A stretch of 64,000 nt of DNA from Saccharothrix sp. S26. Its GTDB lineage: Bacteria > Actinomycetota > Actinomycetes > Mycobacteriales > Pseudonocardiaceae. The notes below the pieces were generated by a model. It was not told where the DNA came from. It searched no databases and saw only the letters and a list, made by a program, of their open reading frames with translations. Shown one piece after another: positions 47,079-55,714 of the stretch (its first letter is position 1; every line of letters starts with the position of its first letter). Location of the stretch: contig NZ_JAJUWT010000005.1 of assembly GCF_021390395.1 (NCBI RefSeq), positions 248,001 through 312,000 on the forward strand, read 5' to 3'. The translations under genes and the position numbers were made by a program.

Positions 47079-48309
47079 CGGGTTCGACCTTCGACGTCGT
47101 GGTGAGCGGCGTGCCGACCGGCTCGTGGCGCTCGGCGCGCACCGCGGTCGCCATCACCGCGAGGGTGAGCAGGCCGAGCAGCGGGTAGCACCAGCCGAGC
47201 GCGGCCAGCGGCCACGGCCGGGGGATCTCCCAGATGGTCGGCTGCTGGTCGATCAGGAACGTGATCAGGTCCGCGCCGGTCACCACGATCCACGCGGCGG
47301 CGACCGCGAGCACGGGCCAGGTCCGACGCGCGCCGTAGACGGCCCACAGCACCAGGGGGATCACCCACACCCAGTGGTGGCTCCACGAGATCGGCGAGAG
47401 CAGCAACCCGAACAGCTGCACGGCGACCACCGTGGCCAGCGCGTCCTTCGCCCGGACGGCGGCGCGCAGCGCGAAGCCGGTCAGCACCGCCGAGACCACC
47501 ACCGCGAGCACCCACGGCCAGGTCATCCCGACGTCGTGGCCCAGCGTCCGCGACAACGCGCCCCGCAACGACTGGTTGATCGCCGACCCGACCGGACCGA
47601 CCCGGTCGGCCGCGCCCAGCAGCTCGAACCAGTAGCGCCACGAGTCCGACGCCGAGGCGGCGAAGCCGACGGCCACGGTGAACGCGAAGCCCACCGCCGT
47701 CCACAGCGCGGCCTTGAACCGGCGCGTCACCAGGAAGTAGAGCACCGAGATCGCCGGGGTGAGCTTCAGGCCCGCCGCGACGCCGACGCCGAAGCCCGCC
47801 ACCAGGTGCCGGGTGGCGACCACGGCGGCGAACGTGCCCGCGATCAGCACCAGGTTGATCTGCCCGAAGTCGAGCGTCTTGCGCACCGGCTCGCACCACA
47901 GCGCCAGCGCCGTCCACAGCAGCGCCCGGCGCGACCACGTGCCGTCGAACCGCTCCCCCGACCGGGCCGCGACCAGCGACAACGCCGTGTGGACCAGCCA
48001 CCACAGGCACACCAGCGACAACGCCTGCCACACGATCCGCGCGGCCACCCACGGCAGCCAGGACAGCGGCAGGAACACCACGGCCGCGAACGGCGGGTAG
48101 GTGAACGGCAGCGGGAAGTCGGCCGTGAACGGCATGTCGATCGTGTAGAGCTGGTCGGTCAGCAGGTTCGGGGCGAGCGTCCAGTAGACCTTGAGGTCGA
48201 TCATGCCCCAGCCGGCGGGCGCGCCGAGCCGCCAGAAGTACCAGCCCAGCGACAGGACCAGCAGCAGCGGCGCGAACCTCAGCACCCGCTGTTCGAACCG
48301 CTCAACCAC
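47068..48309 (-). CDS. GT87-family (DUF2029) mannosyltransferase, paralogue
   Basis: A 413-residue GT-C membrane enzyme paralogous to the downstream gene. It has IDLKVYWTLAPNLLTDQ at the catalytic loop, TLDFGQINLVLIAGTFAAVV and ISWSHHWVWVIPLVLWAV. It probably adds a mannose branch or extension using polyprenyl-phosphate-mannose. It overlaps the upstream mptB gene by 8 bp and the downstream copy by 11 bp, so the three are translationally coupled. Linkage and acceptor cannot be inferred beyond lipomannan-type envelope glycolipid. Confidence 0.88.
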   Translation of the reverse strand: MVERFEQRVLRFAPLLLVLSLGWYFWRLGAPAGWGMIDLKVYWTLAPNLLTDQLYTIDMPFTADFPLPFTYPPFAAVVFLPLSWLPWVAARIVWQALSLVCLWWLVHTALSLVAARSGERFDGTWSRRALLWTALALWCEPVRKTLDFGQINLVLIAGTFAAVVATRHLVAGFGVGVAAGLKLTPAISVLYFLVTRRFKAALWTAVGFAFTVAVGFAASASDSWRYWFELLGAADRVGPVGSAINQSLRGALSRTLGHDVGMTWPWVLAVVVSAVLTGFALRAAVRAKDALATVVAVQLFGLLLSPISWSHHWVWVIPLVLWAVYGARRTWPVLAVAAAWIVVTGADLITFLIDQQPTIWEIPRPWPLAALGWCYPLLGLLTLAVMATAVRAERHEPVGTPLTTTSKVEPGVR

Positions 48310-50002
48310 CCGTGCTCCCGCGCTGCTTCCCGGACGCGTCCTGCTCGTCCGCCACGTCGTCGTCCCCGGTCTCCGGCGACGCCGGCCCGGCGTCGGGCGG
48401 CGCCTGCTCGACGACCAGCGTCGGCGGCTCGACGTCGTTCAGCCGCGCCTTCAGGTCCTTCGCCAGCGCCCACAGGGGCCGGCGGCCCAGCAGGGCCCGG
48501 CCCACCCACACGCCGATCAAGACGGTGACGAGGAGGTAGGACCACCAGATGACCGGGTTCGCCGACCCATAGTGCCACCGGGCGACGATCGTGCCGTCGG
48601 GGAGGGTGACGAGCACCATCCACACCGAGAAGCCGGCCGCGACCGCGAGCCACCGGTCCTGCCAGGCGAACGCGGCGGCCAGCGCCAAGGCCCAGGTGAA
48701 GTACCACGGGAGCACGGACGGCGCGAGCGCGGACGCGGCGAGCAGGGCGATCGCGGCGCGGCGCACGGCGTCCACGCCGCCGGCCCGGGCGAGCCACCAC
48801 TGGCGCAGCAGCACGATCGCCAGGACGTACACGCCGGCGGCCCGGAAGAAGCCGAGGAAGCCCTCGTAGGTGGCGCCGGGGACGTGCCGCCCGATCGAGT
48901 GGTACAGCAGCTCGGCGGCGGCGCACGGCAGCGACATCCACGTCAGCAGCGGGGTCTGGCTCTGCAGCACGTTGATCCAGCCGAGGTCGACCCCGGCAAC
49001 GATCGTGGACAGCGCGAACACGCCCGCGAACGTGATGCCGCCCACCGCGCACGCCTGGAAGAACCGCTGGCGCGCCGGGCCGGACAGCCGCGCCACCCAC
49101 ACCCACACCAGGAACGGCACCACGAGCACCGCGGTCGCCTTCACCGCGGTCGCCAGCGCGATCACCGCGATGCCGCGCACGTGCTTGCGGTCCAGCACCA
49201 TCAGCACGCCGACCGCCATCAGGCCGACCATCAGGATGTCGTTGTGCGCGCCGCCGATGCCGACGGCGATCACGAACGGGTTCGCCACGGTCAGCCACAG
49301 CGCGGTCGACGTGCGCCCGCCCAGGTGCCTGGCCAGCCCCGGCATCGCCCAGGCCAGCAGCACCAGGCCGCCGAGCACGGCCAGTCGCATCAGGACCGCG
49401 CCGATGATCACGTTGTCGCCGGTGATCGCGACCGTGGACTTGGCCAGCAGCAGGAACAGCGGGCCGTACGGCGAGGGCGTGTCCTGCCACAGCGACGCCA
49501 CGTTCCCGCCCAGCGGCAGGGGCAGCGCGGACGCGCCGGTCGTGTACGGGTCGTACCCGCGCAGCAGGACCGCGCCCTGGGCCAGGTAGCTGTAGACGTC
49601 CCGGCTGTACAGCGCCGGTGCGATGATCATGGGTGCGGTCCACGCGGCGGCGGCCAGCACCACACCGCGCCCGCCGACCTCGCCGGCGCGCACCATGCGG
49701 CCCAGCCGGACCCACGAGTAGACCAGCAGCGCCACGCCGGCGAACACCACGGCGGTGGCGAGGTCGCGGCCGTGGCCGTACCGCACCGCGTTGAGGATCG
49801 TGCCGCTCAGCAGCGGGTCGCGCCGCAGCACCGCGCCGGCGCCGATGCCGCCGACCGTGATCAGCAGCCCGCCGAGCGCGCCCAGCCGCAGGACGTTCGG
49901 GGGAACCTGCCGGAGAACCGTCGCCCACGGGCCGGCCTTGCGAGCCGGGCCGTCCGTCCGCGCGCCACTTCCGCTCACCTCAGCGGTCACAGCCAGGCCC
50001 AC
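48302..50002 (-). CDS. mptB: MptB-like alpha-1,6-mannosyltransferase
   Basis: A 566-residue polytopic GT-C enzyme of the MptA/MptB family that builds the alpha-1,6-mannan backbone of lipomannan in Mycobacteriales and relatives. Visible family blocks are ALYSRDVYSYLAQGAVLLRG (catalytic-loop Asp), YDPYTTGASAL, DTPSPYGPLFLLLAKSTVAI and FVIAVGIGGAHNDILMVGLM. The C-terminus is a cytoplasmic acidic/Pro-rich tail. GTG 50002 is the longest sensible start; GTG 49990 is an alternative. It heads a three-gene operon with two GT87 enzymes, which suggests mannan backbone plus side-chain synthesis. Confidence 0.9.
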   Translation of the reverse strand: MGLAVTAEVSGSGARTDGPARKAGPWATVLRQVPPNVLRLGALGGLLITVGGIGAGAVLRRDPLLSGTILNAVRYGHGRDLATAVVFAGVALLVYSWVRLGRMVRAGEVGGRGVVLAAAAWTAPMIIAPALYSRDVYSYLAQGAVLLRGYDPYTTGASALPLPLGGNVASLWQDTPSPYGPLFLLLAKSTVAITGDNVIIGAVLMRLAVLGGLVLLAWAMPGLARHLGGRTSTALWLTVANPFVIAVGIGGAHNDILMVGLMAVGVLMVLDRKHVRGIAVIALATAVKATAVLVVPFLVWVWVARLSGPARQRFFQACAVGGITFAGVFALSTIVAGVDLGWINVLQSQTPLLTWMSLPCAAAELLYHSIGRHVPGATYEGFLGFFRAAGVYVLAIVLLRQWWLARAGGVDAVRRAAIALLAASALAPSVLPWYFTWALALAAAFAWQDRWLAVAAGFSVWMVLVTLPDGTIVARWHYGSANPVIWWSYLLVTVLIGVWVGRALLGRRPLWALAKDLKARLNDVEPPTLVVEQAPPDAGPASPETGDDDVADEQDASGKQRGSTGG

Positions 50003-50242
50003 CTCATCGGTCTCGTGTTCGGTCCTCGTCCCCGTCGACCGCTTCTGCTGCCGACGACATCACCATCATGGCGGGGATCAAGGACGAATGAGGCCACGAT
50101 CAGTAATGTTGACACGATCAGCTACCACTGTTGACCAGAAGCCGTGCACTTAGCCGTGTTGTTACCCCGCTTTGTGATGATTCACACGGAAGAGCAACCT
50201 CGGCTTGTCATCCGCTGACGCGGACGCCGGATGCGACGCACG

Positions 50243-50512
50243 TCACCCGGACTTCAGCTCAGGGTGCTTCTCGAGGTAGTCCCGCACGAACGGGCATTGC
50301 GCCACGACGGTGAGCCCCTTGGCGCGCACGTCCTCCAGCGCGTGCCGGACGAGGCGGCTGCCCAGGCCCTTGCCCTCGATGGCCACCTCCGTGTGGGTGA
50401 ACGTGACGACGCCGTCGGCCGAGGTGTACTCGGCGAAGCCGCCCAGCTCACCGTCCAGGCGGACCTCGTAGCGGGACTGCTCGGGGTTGTCGGACACGGA
50501 CGCTTCGGTCAC
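50243..50512 (-). CDS. Small GNAT-family N-acetyltransferase (YjdJ-like)
   Basis: An 89-residue protein of the short GNAT family. The CoA-binding region is TEVAIEGKGLGSRLVRHALE, followed by TVVAQCPFVRDYLEKHPEL, the conserved Cys-Pro-Phe-x3-Tyr segment of this group. These compact acetyltransferases may act on small metabolites; their substrate is unknown. GTG 50512 follows GGAGGAG at good distance. The 240 bp between it and mptB (50003-50242) are A/T-richer, with no gene visible, and may hold promoters for mptB. Confidence 0.88.
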   Translation of the reverse strand: MTEASVSDNPEQSRYEVRLDGELGGFAEYTSADGVVTFTHTEVAIEGKGLGSRLVRHALEDVRAKGLTVVAQCPFVRDYLEKHPELKSG

Positions 50513-50575
50513 CGGTGCTCCTCCGCGGTCGGACTTGGCCGGTGCCACGGTAGTCGCACCGGGCAAGATTGTCGG

Positions 50576-51598
50576 ATGGACGTGTATCTGCTGATCCTGG
50601 GCGACCACCTGCCCAACCCGAACACGGGCGCGCAGGTCACCGAGTGCGACCGGCTGCGGGCGGTGGTGGAGCAGGCCGTCGTGGCGGAGGAGGCCGGTTT
50701 CGCGGGGGTCGCGATCGGCGAGCACCACTTCACCCGGTACATCGTGTCGGCGCCGGAGCTGCTGCTGGCCACGATCGCCGAGCGCACGTCGACGTTGCGG
50801 CTGTCGACCGGCGTGACGCTGCTGGCGCACCACGACCCGGTGCGGGTGGCGGAGAACCTGGCCACGTTGGACGTGCTGTCGCGGGGTCGGGCGGAGCTGA
50901 TCGTGGCGCGGGGTGTGTCGCAGCGCACGGACGTGGCGTTCGGCGTGCAGGACGACGTGCGGGCGCGGTTCGACGAGAACCTGCGGTTGCTGTTGCGGCT
51001 GCTGGAGGAGCGGCACGTGACGTGGGAGGGCAAGTACCGCAGCCCGCTGGTGGACGTGACGACGATGCCGCGCCCGGTGCAGCAGCCGCGGCCGTTGGTG
51101 TGGATCGGCAGCGGGTCGGCGGTGTCGGCGGACCTGGCCGTGGAGCTGGGGCTGCCGTTGATGCTGCCCAGCACGTTGCGCGACCCGAGCACGCACCGGC
51201 CGGTGGTGGAGCGTTACCGGGCGGCGATGGGCGGGCGCGGGCGGGTGGCGTTGCCGAGCCACGTGTTCGTGGCGCCGACGGCGGCCGAGGCGCGGGCGGT
51301 GTGGCGGCCGCACCTGGCGGCGTACGCGGAGTTCGCCGACCCGTGGCGCGGTGACGGCGAGGTGGACGTCGACGTGCTGATGGAGGGCGCGGCGGTGTGC
51401 GGTGACCCGGTGGAGGTGACCGAGCGGCTGAACCGGCTGACCGAGCTGCTGCACCTGGACGCGCAGCTGGTGATGGTCGACATAGGGGGTCTGCCGCACC
51501 ACGCCGTGCTGGACACCATCCGCCTGTTCGGCCGGGAGGTGCTGCCGAACCTGATCGGGGGACCGACGCGGTCGGCGGACCCGCGGCAGGCGTCCTGA
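50576..51598 (+). CDS. LLM-class flavin-dependent oxidoreductase
   Basis: A 340-residue luciferase-like monooxygenase-family protein with a TIM-barrel fold. Early blocks AEEAGFAGVAIGEHHF and TLRLSTGVTLLAHHDPVRVA, and later VAENLATLDVLSRGRAELIV, match the FMN/F420-using class. It may use reduced FMN from a partner reductase to oxidise an unknown substrate; F420 use is possible in actinomycetes. ATG 50576 diverges from the GNAT gene by about 60 bp. Its stop TGA lies in the head of repeat copy C. Confidence 0.87.
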   Translation: MDVYLLILGDHLPNPNTGAQVTECDRLRAVVEQAVVAEEAGFAGVAIGEHHFTRYIVSAPELLLATIAERTSTLRLSTGVTLLAHHDPVRVAENLATLDVLSRGRAELIVARGVSQRTDVAFGVQDDVRARFDENLRLLLRLLEERHVTWEGKYRSPLVDVTTMPRPVQQPRPLVWIGSGSAVSADLAVELGLPLMLPSTLRDPSTHRPVVERYRAAMGGRGRVALPSHVFVAPTAAEARAVWRPHLAAYAEFADPWRGDGEVDVDVLMEGAAVCGDPVEVTERLNRLTELLHLDAQLVMVDIGGLPHHAVLDTIRLFGREVLPNLIGGPTRSADPRQAS

Positions 51599-51696
51599 GC
51601 GTTGAACTCGGGGGTCCTGAACGTAGGACACTCGCGTTCTGAACGTAGGACACACGCGTTCTGGAGGTAGGACACTCGCGTTCTGGAGGTTGGACA
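51594..51696 (+). repeat. Dispersed repeat element, copy C
   Basis: The head (TCCTGAGCGTTGAACTCGG) is followed by four 22-bp units; the first two keep GAACGTAGGAC and the last two read GGAGGTAGGAC and GGAGGTTGGAC. The stop codon of the LLM gene (51596-51598) is the first TGA of the head. It shares orientation with copy A, and as in A the distal units are decayed. Confidence 0.88.
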
Positions 51697-51748
51697 AGCG
51701 GGGTGAGGTGGGCGGTGGGTGGGTAGTCAGGGGGTGAGGAGGTAAGAA

Positions 51749-51913
51749 ATGGTGCAGCCGAAGACGCCCGAGCCGCGGCCCGTGCCCGTGCCGGACCCCG
51801 TGCCCCAGCCGCCTGGCGAGCCGTCGCCCGCCACCGAGCCGCCCATCCCGCCCACGCCCGAGCCGCCGTCACCGAGCGAGCCCGCGCCGAACGAGACGCC
51901 GCCGACCCGGTAA
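51749..51913 (+). CDS. 54-residue proline-rich microprotein
   Basis: ATG 51749 with an excellent ribosome-binding site (GAGGAGGTAAGAA) opens a 54-codon ORF ending at TAA 51911-51913. The product (MVQPKTPEPRPVPVPDPVPQ...) is about 45% Pro with many Glu and Thr, acidic, without cysteine, signal peptide or membrane helix. It is a genuine-looking small gene below usual annotation limits. It lies between repeat copy C and the convergent helR gene. Function is unknown; such tails resemble disordered linkers or adaptor peptides. Confidence 0.72.
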   Translation: MVQPKTPEPRPVPVPDPVPQPPGEPSPATEPPIPPTPEPPSPSEPAPNETPPTR

Positions 51914-51943
51914 GGGTCGAGGTGAGCCGGGTCGGCATGGTGC

Positions 51944-53938
51944 TCACCAGGTGCGCACGACGACCAGGCGGCGGGTGGCGCGGGTCAGGGCGACGTAGCG
52001 CTCGGCCGGCGTCATCCGCTCCGGGTCGACCACGACCACCACGTCGAACTCCAGGCCCTTGGCCGCGCGCGGCGTCAGCGGGCCGGTCGGGGTGATCACG
52101 GCGAACGTGCCGGTGGCCGGGCGGAACGACTCCGGGTCGGTGGCGACGACCTCCAGCGGCGGCTCGCCGTGCCGCACGGAGGTCGGCGGCACGGCGTCGG
52201 GGTCCAGCTCGGCCAGCGCGCCCGCGGCGTAGGCCATGATCTCGGCGGGCGTGCGGTAGTTGACCGTGAGCCTGCGGTACTGCCAGCGGTCCCCGACCAG
52301 CGGGCCCAGCGCGGCCCCCCAGTCGCGCACACCCGCCTCGGACTGGCGTTGGGCCAGGTCGCCGACGACGGTCATGGACCGGTTCGGCCCGCGCCGGGAC
52401 AGCAGCCGCCAGTCCATCTCGGACAGCTCCTGCGCCTCGTCCACCACGATGTGGCCGTAGGTCCACTCGCGGTCGGCGGCGGCGCGTTCGGCGAGCACGC
52501 GGTGGTCGACCGCGGTGTGCCGGTCGGCCAGCCACTCGGCGTGCACCAGGTCCACGGCCCGCAGGTCGTCCTCGTACATCGCGGCGTCGCTGTCGATCAC
52601 GTGCAGCACGCCTTGCGCGTACTCGACGGCCCGCCTGCGCTCCTCGGCCGCGCGCCGTTCGGCCGTGCCGTCGGAGCCGAGCAGCTCGGCGGCCTCGTCC
52701 AGCAGCGGCACGTCGGAGACCGTCCACGCGGTCGGGTCGGCGCGGTGCAGCTCCGGGTGGCCGAGGGCGTGGCAGCGGCCGGCGTAGAGGTCGGCCAGCA
52801 GCGCCTGCGGGGTGAGCAGCGGCCACAGCTCGTCGACCGCCCGCAGCACGTCGGGGTGCCCGGTCAGCTCGCGGCGCACGTCGGCCGCCAGCTCCGGCCA
52901 GTCCTCGCCGATGAGGTCCAGCGCGGGCGCGACCAGGACGTCCACCAGGGCCCGGTGGAACACCGGCCGCGCCTCGTTGTGCCGCAGACCGGCGGCACGG
53001 GCCCGTCGCCTGGCCCGCTCGGCGAGCTCCGCGGTCAGCGCCACGGTGACGTCCTCCAGCTCGACCGCGAGCGGTTCGGCGGGCAGCTCCTGGCGGTCGG
53101 CGATGGCCGCCACCAGCAGGTCCACCGCCCCGAGGCCGCCCTTGAGCGCCTGCAACGCCGGGGTGTCCTCCCGGTCGGTCCGCACGCCCGGGAACAGCTC
53201 GCCCGGCGTGGCGAACACGACGTCGGTCTCACCCAGGGACGGCAGGACGTCGCCGATGTACCGCAGGAAGCCGGTGTTCGGGCCGACCACCAGCACGCCC
53301 TGGCGGGACAGCCGCTCGCGCTGCGTGTAGAGCAGGTAGGCCACCCGGTGCAGCGCGACCGCCGTCTTGCCGGTGCCCGGCCCGCCCTCGATCACCAGCA
53401 CGCCCCGGTGCGGCAGGCGGATCACCTCGTCCTGCTCGGCCTGGATCGTCGCCACGATGTCGCGCATGGTCCGCGAGCGGGGCGCGTCCAGCGCGTCGAG
53501 CAGCGCTTTCGAGGTGAGCTGGAGCTCGTCGTCGTGGAAGCCCTCCAACCGCCGTCCCCTGGTCCGGAAATGGCGGCGCAACGTCACGCCCTCCGGGTTC
53601 GCGGCGGTCGCGGTGTAGAACGGGCGGGCGGCCGGCGCGCGCCAGTCGGTCAACAACGGTTCGTAGTCGTTGTCGGTGTCGAACAAACCGACCCGGCCGA
53701 CGTAGACGCGCTCGCCGGCGCGGTCGATGCGGCCGAAGCACAGGTTCTCCCCGGCCGAGTTAAGACGGCTGACCTGCTCGGACAGGGTGCGCACGGCCAC
53801 CTCGCGGTGCCAGCGCTGCTCGTGGCCGTCCTTGAGCGCGGCGTCGAGATCGGCCTGGAGGGCGGCCCTCTCCCGGTCCAGCCGGTCGTGCAGGAAGGCG
53901 ATCCGCTGTTGCTCGTCGAACAATTCCCCGGTGGTCAC
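51944..53938 (-). CDS. helR: HelD/HelR-like RNA-polymerase-recycling ATPase
   Basis: A 664-residue UvrD-like helicase-fold protein of the HelD family. It has an N-terminal coiled coil (DEQQRIAFLHDRLDRERAA), Walker A GGPGTGKTAVALHRVAYLLY, a long helical insertion, the Walker B/DEAQ block HIVVDEAQELSEMDW, NYRTPAEIMAYA and the C-terminal LTRATRRLVVV. Family members remove RNA polymerase from stalled complexes; the actinomycete HelR branch displaces rifamycin from polymerase and gives intrinsic tolerance. Assignment to HelR rather than HelD is by resemblance. GTG 53938 follows AGGGGG. No classic rifamycin-associated inverted repeat is obvious upstream, only a GGGGGCAAGC half-like sequence. Confidence 0.85.
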   Translation of the reverse strand: MTTGELFDEQQRIAFLHDRLDRERAALQADLDAALKDGHEQRWHREVAVRTLSEQVSRLNSAGENLCFGRIDRAGERVYVGRVGLFDTDNDYEPLLTDWRAPAARPFYTATAANPEGVTLRRHFRTRGRRLEGFHDDELQLTSKALLDALDAPRSRTMRDIVATIQAEQDEVIRLPHRGVLVIEGGPGTGKTAVALHRVAYLLYTQRERLSRQGVLVVGPNTGFLRYIGDVLPSLGETDVVFATPGELFPGVRTDREDTPALQALKGGLGAVDLLVAAIADRQELPAEPLAVELEDVTVALTAELAERARRRARAAGLRHNEARPVFHRALVDVLVAPALDLIGEDWPELAADVRRELTGHPDVLRAVDELWPLLTPQALLADLYAGRCHALGHPELHRADPTAWTVSDVPLLDEAAELLGSDGTAERRAAEERRRAVEYAQGVLHVIDSDAAMYEDDLRAVDLVHAEWLADRHTAVDHRVLAERAAADREWTYGHIVVDEAQELSEMDWRLLSRRGPNRSMTVVGDLAQRQSEAGVRDWGAALGPLVGDRWQYRRLTVNYRTPAEIMAYAAGALAELDPDAVPPTSVRHGEPPLEVVATDPESFRPATGTFAVITPTGPLTPRAAKGLEFDVVVVVDPERMTPAERYVALTRATRRLVVVRTW

Positions 53939-54064
53939 GCTTGCCCCCTGTGCTATACTTGGCTTAGCCGCATTCCGCCATTCACGGCACAATCAACCTT
54001 TGTTTTTACCACGTTTTCGCGCGCGTTTCGCGGTATGCCCCTCCGCGTCACCGGACGGCGTGAA
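53939..54064. promoter_or_regulatory. Divergent promoter region between helR and nitrilase-like gene
   Basis: This 126-bp stretch is much more A/T-rich than its neighbours. On the plus strand TGCTATACT (about 53951-53959) is an extended -10 hexamer reading toward the nitrilase-like gene. On the minus strand the overlapping AAGTATAGCAC could serve helR, with AGGGGG at the helR ribosome-binding site. Confidence 0.45.
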
Positions 54065-54844
54065 ATGATCTGCGGCGTGGAATCCGACGAGTTGGTGGTC
54101 GCCGTCGCGCAGCACGCGCCCGTGCCCGGTGACGTCGCGGAGAACGCGCGCCGCGCGGCCGCCCTGGTGGCCGAGGCGGCGGACGCGGACCTGCTGCTGT
54201 TCCCGCTGCTGTCGTTGACCGGCTACGATCTCCACCGGCTGGCCGAGCCGTCGGCCTGGACGATCCCGGACGACCCGCGGCTGGACGTCGTCCGCGAGGC
54301 CAGCCGGGCGCACGGCGTCACGACGGTGGTCGGCGCGGCGTGGGCGGGCCCGGACGGGCGGGTGCTCGCGTCGGTCGCGCTGTCCCCGGACGGCGGGGTC
54401 GAGGTCGTCGGCAAGCACCACCTGAGCCGGGCCGAGCGGGAGCTGTTCGAGCCGGCCGGGCCCGCGCACCCGGTGGACGTGCGGGGCTGGCGGGTCGCGC
54501 TGGCCGTGTGCTTCGACGCGGCGGCCCCCGAGCACGCCCTGGAGATGGCGCGGCGGGGAGCGGACGTCTACGCCGTGTCGGCGCTCTACACCGAGGGCCA
54601 GGAACGTCGACTCGACGTGCACCCCGCGGCGCGTGCGCTGGACCACCGCATGTACGCGCTGGTGGCGAACCTGGCGGGTGCGGGTCCGGGGTGGCGTTCG
54701 TGCGGCGGCAGCGGGGTGTGGCACCCGGACGGGCGGCGGGTGGCCGCGGCGGGCGCGGGTGCCCAGGTCGTGACGGCCCGGTTGGAGCGCGCCGAGCTCG
54801 ACCGGCTGCGCGCCGCCGACGCCGCGGCCGGGTACCGGGGGTAG
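54065..54844 (+). CDS. Nitrilase-superfamily protein lacking the catalytic Glu
   Basis: A 259-residue carbon-nitrogen-hydrolase-fold protein. The superfamily triad is Glu-Lys-Cys. Here Lys is kept in VVGKHHLSRAE and Cys in LAVCFDAAAPEH, but the Glu motif (normally FPELSLTGY) reads LLFPLLSLTGYDL, so Glu is Leu. Amide hydrolysis as usually catalysed is therefore unlikely. The rest of the fold is well preserved (LDHRMYALVANLAG). ATG 54065 or GTG 54077 may be the start. It lies 2 bp before an SDR gene and diverges from helR. Confidence 0.85.
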   Translation: MICGVESDELVVAVAQHAPVPGDVAENARRAAALVAEAADADLLLFPLLSLTGYDLHRLAEPSAWTIPDDPRLDVVREASRAHGVTTVVGAAWAGPDGRVLASVALSPDGGVEVVGKHHLSRAERELFEPAGPAHPVDVRGWRVALAVCFDAAAPEHALEMARRGADVYAVSALYTEGQERRLDVHPAARALDHRMYALVANLAGAGPGWRSCGGSGVWHPDGRRVAAAGAGAQVVTARLERAELDRLRAADAAAGYRG

Positions 54845-54846
54845 GC

Positions 54847-55674
54847 GTGGGCGTCCTGGACGGCAAGGCCGTGATCGTGACCGGGGCGGGTCGCGGGTTG
54901 GGCGAGGCGTACGCGCGGCACGCGGCGGCGTCGGGTGCGCGGGTCGTGGTCAACGACGTCGAGGGCGCGGCGGAGGTCGCGGCGTCGATCGCGGACGCGG
55001 GTGGTGAGGCGGTGGCGCACACCGGGTCCGTGGCCGACCCGTCGGCGGCGTCGGCGCTCGTGCGGTTGTGCGTGTCGTCGTTCGGGCGGGTGGACGGCCT
55101 GGTGAACAACGCGGGCGTCACGCACTTCGCCCAGCCGTGGGAGGACGAGCCCGACGTGCTGCGCCACGTGGTCGAGGTGAACGTGCTCGGCACGATGTAC
55201 TGCGGCACGGCGGCGGCGAAGGTGATGCGCGGCGGGTCGATCGTGAACGTCGTGTCGGGCGCGATGCTGGGCCGCGCCGACGCCGCCGCCTACTCGGCGT
55301 CGAAGGGGGCGGTGGCCTCGTTGACCCTGTCGTGGGCGGGCTCCCTGGCCGCGCGCGACGTCCGGGTGAACGCCGTCGCGCCGCTCGCGTGGACGCCGAT
55401 GATGGACCTCGACCCCCGCGCCGGGCAGATCAGCTCGCCCGACCAGACCCCGGCGAAGATGGCCCCGCTGGTGACCTACCTGCTCAGCGACCGGGCCGCG
55501 GCCGTGACCGGCCGGCTGGTCCGCTTCCTGCCGGACAAGCTGCACGTGATCTCGCAGTACGCCGTGAAGCAGCCGGTGCTGACCCGGCCCTCGTGGGACG
55601 TCGACGCCATCGCCGCCGCGTTCGAGACCGAGCTGACCGCCGAACCGCCGGGCCGTGAGAGGTGGCGGGTCTGA
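54847..55674 (+). CDS. Short-chain dehydrogenase/reductase
   Basis: A 275-residue classical SDR. The cofactor motif is VTGAGRGLGEAYA, with VNDV at the cofactor-selecting position (suggesting NAD), the NNAG block in LVNNAGVTHF, Ser in VNVVSGAMLG and the catalytic Tyr-x3-Lys in AAYSASKGAV. The C-terminus is about 30 residues longer than minimal SDRs. It starts 2 bp after the nitrilase-like stop, so the two are co-expressed and may act on one substrate; which is unknown. A convergent TetR gene follows 40 bp after its stop. Confidence 0.88.
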   Translation: MGVLDGKAVIVTGAGRGLGEAYARHAAASGARVVVNDVEGAAEVAASIADAGGEAVAHTGSVADPSAASALVRLCVSSFGRVDGLVNNAGVTHFAQPWEDEPDVLRHVVEVNVLGTMYCGTAAAKVMRGGSIVNVVSGAMLGRADAAAYSASKGAVASLTLSWAGSLAARDVRVNAVAPLAWTPMMDLDPRAGQISSPDQTPAKMAPLVTYLLSDRAAAVTGRLVRFLPDKLHVISQYAVKQPVLTRPSWDVDAIAAAFETELTAEPPGRERWRV

Positions 55675-55714
55675 CCTCGACCTGGAGGGCCCGCAGCGCC
55701 GCTCTGACCTCGCA

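Noticed and set aside
44862-48528. Long plus-strand ORFs opposite the metallo-hydrolase and mannosyltransferase genes
   Set aside because: Composition is typical of antisense shadows; the minus strand has clear family motifs and translational coupling.
53900-53960. Classic rifamycin-associated element upstream of helR
   Set aside because: Only a GGGGGCAAGC half-like sequence is present, with no inverted partner at the expected distance.
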